NCBI GenBank assembly: GCA_964036155.1
Contig: OZ038423.1
Location: 58,109,249-58,173,248 of the forward strand
DNA: 64,000 nt
Source: Diploscapter coronatus
Lineage: Eukaryota; Nematoda; Chromadorea; Rhabditida; Rhabditidae
Direction of reading: 5' to 3'
Below are positions 63,683 to 64,000 of the stretch, piece by piece. Numbering within the stretch: the stretch's first letter is position 1; every line of letters begins with the position of its first letter. Made by a program: the position numbers and the translations under genes. A model generated the notes under the pieces. It saw only the letters and a program-made list of their open reading frames with translations, was not told where the DNA came from and did not search any database.

Positions 63683-64000
63683 TTTATTCCTGAATTTATT
63701 CTAATTTTCTCCAAAAACGACTTTTTCCAAAGGTATCAATACGATTGAACTCTTTCTTCCAAATAACTTTTCTTCAAACAAATAATTTATCCCAAGTTTT
63801 CTTGTTCAATAAAAAATAAGCACTGCTATTGCAAAGGATGTGATAATCATCGAGTTTCAATCATTTTCAACGAAATTTTCGAAAAATCTTGGATCAGATC
63901 AAAAATAGATTGTAACGCACAAGAATTTTTAGGAGTGGATTTTCAAGAACAATAAAAAAGGGGATTAGTGAAAGATTTTTAGGAGCTTCTTCAATGGAAA
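63683..64000. other. upstream region of glrx-5 at the window edge
   Basis: AT-rich, no gene seen. Presumed promoter of glrx-5 and perhaps of the whole minus-strand cluster. Confidence 0.35.

Overview
This is nuclear DNA from a nematode, most likely a rhabditid (Caenorhabditis-like) chromadorean. Introns are mostly 40-200 bases with tight TTTCAG-type acceptors. Many start codons lie a few bases after an unpaired acceptor, as expected for spliced-leader trans-splicing. Genes are dense on both strands, and several proteins match worm orthologues. The window looks syntenically ordinary; no plasmid, phage or bacterial segment is seen. Species cannot be fixed from sequence alone.

Layout. 1-1145: intergenic, with a doubtful minus-strand remnant at 1-232. 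1146-5200 (+): calnexin, complete in 16 exons (630 aa). 6767-7091 (+): a small secreted Tyr-rich peptide, flanked by copies of a dispersed repeat. 7536-8827 (-): an AT-rich F-box/kelch protein. 11952-22322 (-): neuropathy-target-esterase phospholipase; its large intron 2 holds a let-7-like hairpin and a run of GATA motifs. 25165-30337 (-): AGS-3/LGN-type TPR-GoLoco protein. 32491-34240 (-): Ran GTPase, divergent from dyskerin (35262-38025, +). 39165-40946 (+) and 42150-44801 (+): a small single-span membrane protein and a seven-span membrane protein that share a motif. 46516-52541 (+): FYVE-type myotubularin. 53946-55060 (+): an unrecognised membrane-anchored orphan. 55216-56236 (-): Mlx/MXL-2 bHLH-Zip factor. 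56468-57660 (+): complex I subunit NDUFB9. 57956-63682 (-): four genes in a row, glutaredoxin-5, a neuropeptide-like precursor, ribosomal protein L3 (with an intronic C/D snoRNA candidate) and a DHRS4-type dehydrogenase.

Most genes are housekeeping: ER folding, nuclear transport, pseudouridylation, ribosome, iron-sulphur assembly, respiration and phosphoinositide turnover. The less ordinary content is small. It comprises a let-7-family-like hairpin, an intronic box C/D RNA, a predicted amidated peptide, several tiny or orphan genes whose exons are too short for simple ORF calling, and about a dozen unrelated short inverted-repeat elements scattered through introns and intergenic DNA. No previously undescribed multi-gene system is evident. 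The best candidates for new biology are the hairpin RNA in the esterase intron, the peptide precursor inside the minus-strand cluster, and the paired membrane-protein genes at 39-45 kb.
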